A DNA stretch of 64,000 bases. Source: Candidatus Gastranaerophilales bacterium. GTDB lineage: Bacteria > Cyanobacteriota > Vampirovibrionia > Gastranaerophilales > Gastranaerophilaceae. A program made the translations under genes and the position numbers. The notes beneath the pieces are model-generated. The model was not told the origin of the DNA. It was given only the letters and a program-made list of their open reading frames with translations, and ran no database searches. Location of the stretch: NCBI GenBank assembly GCA_900552525.1, contig UNSK01000001.1:124001-188000 (forward strand), in the 5' to 3' direction. The first letter of the stretch is position 1. Each line of letters starts with the position of its first letter. Positions 15,810 through 23,352 of the stretch are shown in pieces.

Positions 15810-15821
15810 CACGCTCAGTTT
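15810..15821 (+). promoter_or_regulatory. CACGCTCAGTTT box upstream of the second Xre gene
   Basis: Identical to 14746-14757, and it ends 24 nt before GATAAT, the same distance as at the first copy. Confidence 0.5.
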
Positions 15822-15845
15822 ATTTATTTTGTTGCAAATAGAAAC

Positions 15846-15851
15846 GATAAT
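15846..15851 (+). promoter_or_regulatory. -10 box for a leaderless xre transcript (copy 2)
   Basis: GATAAT, exactly 6 nt before ATG 15858. AAGG between them is too close to act as a ribosome-binding site. Confidence 0.45.
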
Positions 15852-15857
15852 CTAAGG

Positions 15858-16076
15858 ATGAACGAAAAAGACATCCTAAATTTATTCGGGCAAAGGCTTA
15901 AAAATAAACGAGAGAAGGCTAATTTAACTCAAGCAGAATTAGCGGAGAAAGTTGGGTTGTCAACAAATTTTGTAGGCATGGTCGAGCGTGGTGAAAGAAA
16001 TACAAAATTTGCTAATGTGTATCACTTGATTTATGCTTTAGATTCTTCTTTGGAAGATTTTTTTAAGGGGATGTAA
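15858..16076 (+). CDS. Xre-family HTH regulator (island copy 2)
   Basis: 72 aa single helix-turn-helix protein: NLTQAELAEKVGLSTNFVGMVERGERNT. It is the paralogue of the 14794 gene, at the same length and with the same leaderless promoter arrangement. It lies 48 nt upstream of the 16125 gene, like a controller gene before its effector. The divergent TRL operon starts 113 nt away, so one regulatory region serves both directions. Confidence 0.8.
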   Translation: MNEKDILNLFGQRLKNKREKANLTQAELAEKVGLSTNFVGMVERGERNTKFANVYHLIYALDSSLEDFFKGM

Positions 16077-16124
16077 TTTTTTAATTATACGTTTGTTTAA
16101 AGTTTAATGTAATAGAAAAATTTT

Positions 16125-16826
16125 ATGAATGATGAAATAAAACCTCCAGTATTTGAAGTACTTTCATTTTTGCCGAAAGATTTTTTCAAAAAAGAAGTAA
16201 ATGAAGAATTTACATTGCTTGTAATGAAAAGCGTTTTAGGGGTTGATAAATGGGAAAAGGGTAATCCTAATAAAAATGAACCTGATTATCTATTTAATGG
16301 CTATCCTTTTGAATTCACTTTAGCGTCAGATAAATGTAAAAATAGAAAGAAAGATAACTTTATTAATAGATTACGAACGGTAAGTTATACTTCTGAAAAT
16401 GTTGAAGATGATATTATTTGTTATATAGAGCAACAAATTGAAGATAAAGCTAAAAAACAGTACTCTACTCCAAGTGTCAATTTATGTGTTTTGTGTTTAG
16501 TAGAACGTTTTGATTGGATATCAGATGAGTATGGTTCATATACTCATTTTATGATAGACCATAAAAGAGAGCAATTTTTCAATAAAATAAAGGCTAAATA
16601 TATTGATGCAAAACGATTCAATGACATTTTTTTAATTTTTCCTGATATGACAGCTACTTGGTGGTTATGGAGTGTGTCTTCAAATGAAAAGTTTTCCTTA
16701 CAAGTTACGCCACAAATGATAGAAAGCGAAAAATACCCTTATTTTATCGAGAAACGCTTATGTCAACAATTAGTTAAAGAAGGTTTACTAACCGAAAGGT
16801 TTAGTTTGATAGAAGCTAGAATATAA
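16125..16826 (+). CDS. Unknown island protein, possibly nuclease-like
   Basis: 233 aa, soluble. I do not recognise the family. The stretch NEPDYLFNGYPFEFTLAS (about residues 47-64) resembles a PD-(D/E)xK core with PD, then E-x-T in place of E-x-K, and a preceding conserved-looking helix; this is a weak resemblance. Tryptophans cluster near residues 182-186 (TATWWLW). Its place behind a controller-like Xre gene and inside a tRNA-linked island fits a restriction-type or defence role, which remains inference. There is no clear ribosome-binding site. Confidence 0.5.
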   Translation: MNDEIKPPVFEVLSFLPKDFFKKEVNEEFTLLVMKSVLGVDKWEKGNPNKNEPDYLFNGYPFEFTLASDKCKNRKKDNFINRLRTVSYTSENVEDDIICYIEQQIEDKAKKQYSTPSVNLCVLCLVERFDWISDEYGSYTHFMIDHKREQFFNKIKAKYIDAKRFNDIFLIFPDMTATWWLWSVSSNEKFSLQVTPQMIESEKYPYFIEKRLCQQLVKEGLLTERFSLIEARI

Positions 16827-16950
16827 CCCTTGCATTTTCCAAAAATTTTCATTAAGATTATTAAACAAAATTTTTGCGACTTTGAAATAGACCTCAATCT
16901 TAAGCTACATAACCATTCCACAAATTCGGAGTTTCAAACAGTATGTCAAG

Positions 16951-17020
16951 CTCCACCATTTAAAACAAATGGAACTATTTAAATCAGCGCCTTCGGGCGC
17001 TTTTTAGTATGTTTGAATCC
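16951..17020 (+). repeat. Right boundary repeat (attR-like) of the tRNA-Ala island
   Basis: It begins CTCCACCATTTAAAACAA, the last 8 bases of tRNA-Ala plus its downstream sequence, then a GCGCC-TTCG-GGCGC hairpin with a T-run (16986-17005). No tRNA body precedes it, so it is an orphan copy of the tRNA tail and terminator. Confidence 0.7.
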
Positions 17021-17228
17021 CATTAAGCATAATAAACATAGTGAGCTTGTTGATACAATCCTGACAAATCTTGGTGTTTATTGCTTTTAACTCGTTTTGC
17101 TGTGCAACTCTGTTTGCATCAACAAGCTTAATCTGTTCTTTGGTTAAACCTGAATGATTCTCAAAATACTTTTTGCAAGGACTGCGTTTTACAGTTGGTG
17201 TGTCATTAGCTTTAATATACACCTTCAT
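17004..17228 (-). CDS. Small hypothetical protein with Cys pairs
   Basis: 74 aa, basic, with isolated Cys near residue 19 and a CQDC pair near residue 55 in ICQDCINK, possibly binding metal. The upstream AAAG is a weak ribosome-binding site. Its stop codon lies inside the right boundary repeat, so either the gene was there before the island formed or the frame is partly accidental. Confidence 0.4.
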   Translation of the reverse strand: MKVYIKANDTPTVKRSPCKKYFENHSGLTKEQIKLVDANRVAQQNELKAINTKICQDCINKLTMFIMLNGIQTY

Positions 17229-17311
17229 TCTTTGATATACACCGACAAAAAACCAATATAATATTCAACAATTGGCCTTTTTTATATAAAATCATAATAA
17301 AGGAGGTTTAT

Positions 17312-17827
17312 ATGGTTTCATCATTAAGACACATGGTTTATAAAAACTATGGTAAAATTTGCTATTTACACTATTTTAGAAGAATGATTAAAGATTATGA
17401 ATCTGGTAAATGGGATTTTGATATTACAACTATAGTAAAGAATATTAAAGTTGAAGTTCCATGCCCTAAATATGTTTGCAAAAGAGGTTTTACAAAAAGA
17501 TTATGCCTGACAATTACTAATGATGATTTATTCCTGAAAGAATTTGACAGGTATTTAAACGGATACATTCGACCTGCACAGGAATTAAGAAAAAATCTGA
17601 TTTTAGCCAGGCGAATTTTTGTAAAAAAATATGGATATTTTACCCGATATAATCAAGATTGTTCAAATGCAAGATATGATTGCAAAAACTGCGGCAGCAT
17701 TGAAGAATGTATGCTTGCTAAAAAATTAAGCAAAAAAGAGGAGCATATATACAAAGAAACAAGACTTGCAGAGATCTTATACGGTAATTTAAACCATGGA
17801 TACTGGGCGGATTTGGTCAAAACTTAA
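17312..17827 (+). CDS. Cysteine-rich hypothetical protein
   Basis: 171 aa, basic, not recognised. A very strong AAAGGAGG precedes ATG 17312. Cys residues occur as PCPKYVC (near 50-56) and DCSNARYDCKNCGSIEEC (near 117-134), a spacing that could hold one zinc ion. There is no signal peptide or membrane helix. Its 3' end overlaps the convergent FkbM gene by 11 nt. It lies between the tRNA island and the polymer operon and could belong to accessory DNA. Confidence 0.6.
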   Translation: MVSSLRHMVYKNYGKICYLHYFRRMIKDYESGKWDFDITTIVKNIKVEVPCPKYVCKRGFTKRLCLTITNDDLFLKEFDRYLNGYIRPAQELRKNLILARRIFVKKYGYFTRYNQDCSNARYDCKNCGSIEECMLAKKLSKKEEHIYKETRLAEILYGNLNHGYWADLVKT

Positions 17828-18401
17828 TCTCTTCCGGTATTGCGTAAAGAACTGTTTCAGAACGCCAGGGCGAATAGTGACCGAGTTTGAAATGGTAATT
17901 CTTAAGATTTTTGTTTAAATACAGAGGTATATTTACGAAATCTTCATTTGAATGATAAATTGAGATTGCAAGCTGAGGTCTGCACTCTTGTATTGTTTTC
18001 ATTCCGCCTTCTAAAGCCGGCATTTCTGCACCCTCAATATCCATTTTTATGAAATCAGGCATTATATTATTGTTACAACAAAATTTATCCATTGTTGTTG
18101 CGTTAATCTGTATTTTTTCCCATTTTGCCATATCAGCTGGCGGGTTATTATTGGAAAAATCACAATATGAACAAACAGAGAGTTGTTTGTTGAGATAGAA
18201 ATTACCAACTTTTTCTTCATTCCCTAACGCAAAAGGAATTATGTTTAACCTTCCATCAAGTATAAATTTTTCTATCCATTCGCATTTTGCATAATCATAT
18301 ATAACTTCAAAACCATATGTTTTTTCGAGATTTGGCATAAGTTTATTGTATGCAATGACATTTAAACCAGAATTTAATCCAAGGTCAAATGCTATTTTCA
18401 C
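17817..18401 (-). CDS. FkbM-family SAM-dependent methyltransferase
   Basis: 194 aa, cytosolic, probably methylating a sugar hydroxyl of a surface glycan. FkbM marks are the DLGLNSGLN SAM loop at the very N-terminus, TMDKFC, FIKMDIEGAEMPALEG and RPQLAISIYH. The SAM loop is somewhat degenerate. ATG 18401 overlaps the upstream stop (ATGA), and it is the last gene of the five-gene polymer operon. In many genomes the upstream Rossmann-like domain is fused to FkbM; here they are separate but translationally coupled. Confidence 0.85.
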   Translation of the reverse strand: MKIAFDLGLNSGLNVIAYNKLMPNLEKTYGFEVIYDYAKCEWIEKFILDGRLNIIPFALGNEEKVGNFYLNKQLSVCSYCDFSNNNPPADMAKWEKIQINATTMDKFCCNNNIMPDFIKMDIEGAEMPALEGGMKTIQECRPQLAISIYHSNEDFVNIPLYLNKNLKNYHFKLGHYSPWRSETVLYAIPEEIKF

Positions 18402-18844
18402 CTGATTTTGAAAATAAGCTTATATAAATCCTTGTCTTCTTTTTCTTCGAAAATATTAATAACTTTTTCAAGATTATTTTCATTAAGTACTTGTAAAACA
18501 TCCCTATAATAATCACTGATAAATGGGGTTTGTATGAGAAAAGGGATATCATATAAATCAAGTATAGAGTTTACTGTACTAAAATCTTTTCGAGTTCCCA
18601 TAATTACCATATCATAGTTCTCTTTAGGAAAATCAGTAAACTCTTTTAATGTCCAGACAGGCAGGCTGCAAAAAGTTCCATCAACAGCATTATCAATAAA
18701 ACCGATTACCTTGGTAAGTGGTTTATAGATTTTCAGGTCATTCAGAATTTTTTCTCCTGTTGCACAAGCACCGAATATTACAAAATTTCCGACATCCGGT
18801 AATTTGTCATACAAGTCCTCAAATAATTGTTCTTTAATCATCAT
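18398..18844 (-). CDS. Rossmann-like nucleotide-binding protein of the polymer operon
   Basis: 148 aa. It has a dinucleotide-type loop FVIFGACATGEKIL (residues 21-34) and GFIDNA after the second strand, which resembles the small CoA/NAD-binding domain often found in front of FkbM methyltransferases or in sugar-modifying enzymes. Catalytic residues are not evident. It overlaps the Bcs1-like gene by 11 nt and FkbM by 4 nt. It is related in type to the 135 aa protein at 20180. Confidence 0.6.
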   Translation of the reverse strand: MMIKEQLFEDLYDKLPDVGNFVIFGACATGEKILNDLKIYKPLTKVIGFIDNAVDGTFCSLPVWTLKEFTDFPKENYDMVIMGTRKDFSTVNSILDLYDIPFLIQTPFISDYYRDVLQVLNENNLEKVINIFEEKEDKDLYKLIFKIR

Positions 18845-20186
18845 TGTTCCTCACATCAATAACCTGTCCTGTGATATCAGAAAGTAAAACCTTAAGTGAT
18901 TTTTTTGCTACGATAACAGGATTCAAAAGAGTTTTTTCCGGCTCTTTCCCGAACACTTTATATCTCATCGGGGTGTTGGTCCTTGCCGGATTAATCACAT
19001 TTACACGGATTTTGTCGTTTATTAGCTCCTCAGAAAGCGCTTGTACAAGATTAACTATGCCGGCCTTAGCAGAAGAGTATGTAGAATACAATGCTCTTCC
19101 CCTGGTATAAGAACTTGATGCAAACAGTAATAATGCGCCGGCAGATTCTTTTAGGTATGGTATGGATGCCTTTGCAACATGAATTGAACCAAGATAATTT
19201 ACTTCAAATTCTTTGCGTATGTCGGATACGCTTCTATCGGCTAATTTTCCCAGTTTTAAAACTCCTGCTGTATTAATTACGCAGTCAATATTTTTAGTCC
19301 TGCAGTAAACCTTTTCTAAAAATTTTTCTACCTGTCCAAATTGGGAAATGTCGCATCCTTTAGACAGAGAGGTTATGAATACATTAGCTCCGTTTTTTTG
19401 TGCAATTTCAGAGATGCATCTGCCTATACCGCTGCTGCCGCCAAAAATAACGATATCCTTATTACGCAGGTTTTCTAAGGGGATGTCTTCCGGTAAAGTT
19501 GATTTTTTTAATTGAAACAATTTATCTGCAATATAAATATCCAGAGGGTATGTGATTTTAATATTTTCGATTTCACCTTCAACAACAAAAACAGGACATA
19601 GTTTATGTTTTAATACTAGGCCGCAATCATCAGTGAAGTTATTATCGTCTTTTGATAGTTCGTGAGCTTTTTTGATAGCAGACAGCTTAAAGCATTGAGG
19701 AGTTTGCCCTCTCATAAGACTATTCCTATGGGGAACAGCATCTATAATGTTATCCTGAACTTTGATAATTGTATCACTTGCTTTTATCGCAACATCAACA
19801 GCGCTGTATTCATCTAAAGCTGAAATACAGTCAGAAATTATTTTTTGATTTAAAAATGGTCTGGCACAGTCGTGAATAATTACATTTGCTTCTTTATCTT
19901 TAATTGAATTAATTCCGATATAAGAACTTTCTTTGCGTGTACTCCCGCCGTTAAGCAATTTGGAAACTTTCGTCCAATTATTCCTTAAGATAATTTCTTC
20001 TGTGAGAGTTCTGTATTCAGGAGTTATGACAATAATAATCTCATCGATTAAAGAATTATGTTCAAAGATTTCAACGGAATGTTCAAGAACAGTTTTTCCG
20101 GCAATTTTAATGAACTGCTTAGGTAAATCATTATCAAAGCGGATTCCTGCTCCAGAGGCTAATATTATGGCATAATTTTTTAACAT
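18834..20186 (-). CDS. Bifunctional CDP-ribitol pyrophosphorylase / ribulose-5-phosphate reductase (Bcs1-like)
   Basis: 450 aa, two domains. Residues 1-230 form an IspD/TarI-type cytidylyltransferase (ILASGAGIRFDNDLPKQF, HDCARPF, RGQTPQCF, FTDDCG). Residues 245-445 form a short-chain dehydrogenase (GGSSGIGRCI, NTAGVL, SSSYTRGRALYSTYSSAKAG, NPARTNTPM). The same fusion order is known from Haemophilus influenzae Bcs1, which makes CDP-ribitol from ribulose-5-phosphate. The length is close to the family's 474 aa. Neighbouring TagF-like transferase domains support ribitol-phosphate as the polymer unit. It is coupled by overlap at both ends. Confidence 0.85.
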   Translation of the reverse strand: MLKNYAIILASGAGIRFDNDLPKQFIKIAGKTVLEHSVEIFEHNSLIDEIIIVITPEYRTLTEEIILRNNWTKVSKLLNGGSTRKESSYIGINSIKDKEANVIIHDCARPFLNQKIISDCISALDEYSAVDVAIKASDTIIKVQDNIIDAVPHRNSLMRGQTPQCFKLSAIKKAHELSKDDNNFTDDCGLVLKHKLCPVFVVEGEIENIKITYPLDIYIADKLFQLKKSTLPEDIPLENLRNKDIVIFGGSSGIGRCISEIAQKNGANVFITSLSKGCDISQFGQVEKFLEKVYCRTKNIDCVINTAGVLKLGKLADRSVSDIRKEFEVNYLGSIHVAKASIPYLKESAGALLLFASSSYTRGRALYSTYSSAKAGIVNLVQALSEELINDKIRVNVINPARTNTPMRYKVFGKEPEKTLLNPVIVAKKSLKVLLSDITGQVIDVRNNDD

Positions 20187-20587
20187 GAAATGTAATCCTT
20201 TTTTAGGAACAAGTCTTTAAAAGTTGGTCTGATAAATGGTCTGACTTCTATGTTTTGATTTGGAGTAAGGTATAAGATGTGGTCATCTAACAGCGTAAGG
20301 AAGAAATTATAATCAAAATTTGCTATTAGTATAACATCGCATTGTATATTTCCGAGTTCATTTGGCGCAATGCACTTAAAGCCAAAAAATTGTCTTTTGG
20401 ATTCGTCTTCAAATCTTAAGTCCGCAACAGCAACAATATTCAGATTGGATAAATCGTAATTTGAAAATATTGCATGCGAAAATTGACCGGCTCCATAAAC
20501 GGCTATTTTTTTATTTTTGTATCTTTTAGCTAATTTATTTATTTTTGATTGTGCATTATAAATTTTTAAGTATTCTTGAAAATTCAT
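20180..20587 (-). CDS. Small Rossmann-like protein of the polymer operon
   Basis: 135 aa with one nucleotide loop, IAVYGAGQFSHAIF (residues 28-41), and a second strand ending VAVADLRFED. It looks like a truncated NAD- or CoA-binding domain without a catalytic partner and is the same type as the 148 aa protein at 18398. It overlaps the GT fusion by 32 nt and the Bcs1-like gene by 7 nt. A structural or substrate-channelling role is a guess. Confidence 0.55.
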   Translation of the reverse strand: MNFQEYLKIYNAQSKINKLAKRYKNKKIAVYGAGQFSHAIFSNYDLSNLNIVAVADLRFEDESKRQFFGFKCIAPNELGNIQCDVILIANFDYNFFLTLLDDHILYLTPNQNIEVRPFIRPTFKDLFLKKDYISC

Positions 20588-22865
20588 GCTCTCCTCTCTG
20601 CCACAATTCTTTTTCCATATATTCTGTTATCTTTTCACCAGTAGTTTTGTTTTTATCTATCATTAAAAGTTTGATATTTTTAATTCGTTTGTCTTTTAAA
20701 TAGTCATTATTATTGACAATAACTTCGTTGAATATTTTTGAGAGAGTTTCGTTATCATAAACCTTATAGTAAGAGTCAGTAATCATTTTTACTAAATTAT
20801 TAAAGCTTTGTTTCTGTTCATCTTTTCTCAAATGGATAACCGGTTTAGCGGTCGGTAAATATTCACTAAGAAATGAAATACAGTCTGTAATTAAATAATC
20901 AGAGCCTGCAAACATTTCATAGTAATCTCCGCCGGTGTAAATAGTTCCGATTTTTTTCCACTCTTCAAAGTAATTTTCGATTTCTGACAGAGTTTTAATC
21001 TTATGTCTTAATACACGGTCTTTAAAAACGGGATGCGGTCTAAAAATCCATTCATATTCAGGATGGGATTTTGCTAACTGCAAGATAAATTCACCATTTT
21101 TGTCAAATGTTGCAGTAGCGTAATCTATATTTTCCTGTTCAAAACAATTATGAGGTGAGTAGATTATTCTTTTTTTGTTAGTTTTCCATATTGTATCTAT
21201 TTTCGATTTATCAAGAGTTTTGTAACTATCAAGTTTGCAAGAACCAATAGCTGTACAATTTTTAGCATTAAACTTTTGTTGGTATTCTTCTTTATGCAAA
21301 TCAGATTCTACAAAATATTTCCAGAGTTTGCCGTGAAAACCAAGTAAATAATTCATGTAGCTGTTTAGTGAATAGTAGCAGTATGGGACATAGCAAATCA
21401 GTGCATTCTTACTGGTATTGAACGGATTTTGGTTATCAGGAATTAACCAGGGCTGCTGGTAGAAAACGATGTCCGGTTTAAATTTTTTTAGTTTTATATG
21501 TACCTGTTGCTTGATATCATAAACTACTTTATAGTTTATTCCTTTTTCCTCAAAAAATTTAATTCCTTTTAACATATGTTCTTGAGGTGAAATGCCGATT
21601 TCAGATTTTTTAAAATAGGCAAGCATTACAAACGGTTCGAAATGTTTGCTCTTTAATAATGCTTCAAATAATGAGGCACAGGAACTCCACTTTTGAATTT
21701 CTGTAACCCAGAATCCAACTTGAATTTTTCGACGTCTGGCTAAAAACCTAAGTTTAAATAAATGTTTCTGGTATCGGAGATTCATTATTAAGTTCAAGAG
21801 TTTATTTGTAGAAAAGTTAATTATCTGCTTTTCAAATAAATAGATAACAATCCTGTTTCTTCTTATTTCAAATTCAAATATCGGTTCAAAGAGCTTTGTC
21901 CAGTAAAGTTTTCTATAATTACTAATAGCTTGTAGTAACCTATCGTATTCTGTAAGGTATTTTTTGTTTTCTTTTGGGATTTTTTTACATTCTTTAGCTA
22001 TTTTGTATAAATATTTAATGTTTTTCTTTTGAACAAAACTGTTGTGTATTGCGTACCATTGCCAGAGATATGCATAAATAGTTTTATTTAAACAATGTGC
22101 GAAAATAATATTAAAATCTTTTAACTTTGCAGAGAGTAGTATTTTTTTTATAGCAATATGGGTTTTGAATAAATGAGGTAAAGTTGTTTTATTATTTTTT
22201 GATAGACTATTTTCGGTATTTTGACGATAATAATATAAATTTTCATATAAGACAGAAATTGAATTTGCATGAAGGCAGGCATTAATATAAAAAACCCTGT
22301 CTTCACCGGCTTGAATATTAATCGGAAATTTGAGATTATATTTTTTCAAAAATTCGACTTTATATAATTTTGCCCATGGTTCGCACGGGCTAATTACGAT
22401 ATTTTCCACAGATTTTTCAAAAGTAGTGCTTTTGCCTTCCAATTCAATATATAAATCTTGCAGTCTGCCATCACTGGTGCAGGTCTGGTCAGTAAATTTA
22501 TTATGAGAAAATAATAACATATCACAATCATTTCCTGTTGCAGCTTTATAAGCTTGTTCGCAGGCGTTGTGCGCCAGCCAGTCATCTGAATCAACAAACA
22601 TTATATATTTGCCTTTAGCTTGCTGCATTCCGCGATTTCTGGCAGCAGATACACCTTTATTGGGCTGAGAAATAACAGTGAATCTTTTATCTTTTTGTTC
22701 GTATTCTTCTAAAATTTCCGAAGACTTATCGGTAGAACCATCATCTACACAGATTATTTCTATATCCGTAAATGTTTGGTTAATGATACTATCAAGACAT
22801 TCATGCAGATATTTTTCTACGTTGTAGACGGGGATTATAATACTAATCTTTACTTCTTCTTGCAA
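20556..22865 (-). CDS. Two-domain glycosyltransferase (GT2) and CDP-glycerol/ribitol phosphotransferase (TagF-like)
   Basis: 769 aa. Residues 1-250 are a GT-A glycosyltransferase: SIIIPVYNVEKYL, CVDDGSTD, NKGVSAARNRG and FVDSDDW (DxD-type site). Residues 370-755 are a CDP-glycerol glycerophosphotransferase domain: SPHNCFEQEN, IFRPHPVFKD, and TDCISFLSEYLPTAKPVIHL near the end. The combination would build a polymer of alternating sugar and polyol phosphate. The start is a TTG with GGAG 8-9 nt upstream; no ATG in that part of the frame is better. It is the first gene of the operon, with an intergenic region shared with a divergent Xre gene. Confidence 0.88.
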   Translation of the reverse strand: MQEEVKISIIIPVYNVEKYLHECLDSIINQTFTDIEIICVDDGSTDKSSEILEEYEQKDKRFTVISQPNKGVSAARNRGMQQAKGKYIMFVDSDDWLAHNACEQAYKAATGNDCDMLLFSHNKFTDQTCTSDGRLQDLYIELEGKSTTFEKSVENIVISPCEPWAKLYKVEFLKKYNLKFPINIQAGEDRVFYINACLHANSISVLYENLYYYRQNTENSLSKNNKTTLPHLFKTHIAIKKILLSAKLKDFNIIFAHCLNKTIYAYLWQWYAIHNSFVQKKNIKYLYKIAKECKKIPKENKKYLTEYDRLLQAISNYRKLYWTKLFEPIFEFEIRRNRIVIYLFEKQIINFSTNKLLNLIMNLRYQKHLFKLRFLARRRKIQVGFWVTEIQKWSSCASLFEALLKSKHFEPFVMLAYFKKSEIGISPQEHMLKGIKFFEEKGINYKVVYDIKQQVHIKLKKFKPDIVFYQQPWLIPDNQNPFNTSKNALICYVPYCYYSLNSYMNYLLGFHGKLWKYFVESDLHKEEYQQKFNAKNCTAIGSCKLDSYKTLDKSKIDTIWKTNKKRIIYSPHNCFEQENIDYATATFDKNGEFILQLAKSHPEYEWIFRPHPVFKDRVLRHKIKTLSEIENYFEEWKKIGTIYTGGDYYEMFAGSDYLITDCISFLSEYLPTAKPVIHLRKDEQKQSFNNLVKMITDSYYKVYDNETLSKIFNEVIVNNNDYLKDKRIKNIKLLMIDKNKTTGEKITEYMEKELWQRGEHEFSRILKNL

Positions 22866-22923
22866 CTCTCAACTCCAAAATTCTACATTTATGTGACTAA
22901 TTAATCATTATGATAGTACACGA

Positions 22924-22955
22924 ATGTCTGGTTGTCAAATGAAAATATCAGACAT
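22924..22955. promoter_or_regulatory. Inverted repeat between the polymer operon and xre
   Basis: ATGTCTG (22924-22930) and CAGACAT (22949-22955) are a 7-bp inverted repeat in the 136-nt divergent region. It is a plausible operator for the 23002 regulator. Confidence 0.35.
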
Positions 22956-23001
22956 CTGTATTGTTTATAAAGTAACATAGAGGTCTTAAAATAATTATTG
23001 A

Positions 23002-23352
23002 ATGATACTAGAAACTGACAAAAAGATTATAGGCAATAAGTTTAAAGAATACAGAAAGAGTAAGCAGCTAACTCAATTTGAATTAGCAGAAAAAGTTGGA
23101 TTAAATGAAAAACAAATTTCGCGTATTGAGGCAGGGTTGAACTATCCTACATATCTTACTTTTGTAAAGCTTTTAGATGTGCTTGATGTCAATATTCTTG
23201 ATTTTGTTCAATCTGCACCGTTAACAAATAATCCTTTACAGGATGAAATTATGCATTTAACAAAAAATGCAGATAATATTGAATTAAAAACATACATAGA
23301 TGTCTTAAAATCTTTAAAAAGGAATTTAAAGAACTTTAAGGGAAGCTGTTAA
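23002..23352 (+). CDS. Xre-family HTH regulator with a C-terminal extension
   Basis: 116 aa. The N-terminal Cro/CI helix-turn-helix is QLTQFELAEKVGLNEKQISRIEAGLNYPTY (motif at residues 20-49). It is followed by a helical tail (NIELKTYIDVLKSLKRN) that resembles the tail of the Xre protein at 44863. There is no ribosome-binding site; TAAAAT lies 9 nt before the ATG. It is divergent from the surface polymer operon across an inverted repeat, so control of that operon is plausible. It overlaps the next convergent gene by 4 nt. Confidence 0.8.
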   Translation: MILETDKKIIGNKFKEYRKSKQLTQFELAEKVGLNEKQISRIEAGLNYPTYLTFVKLLDVLDVNILDFVQSAPLTNNPLQDEIMHLTKNADNIELKTYIDVLKSLKRNLKNFKGSC

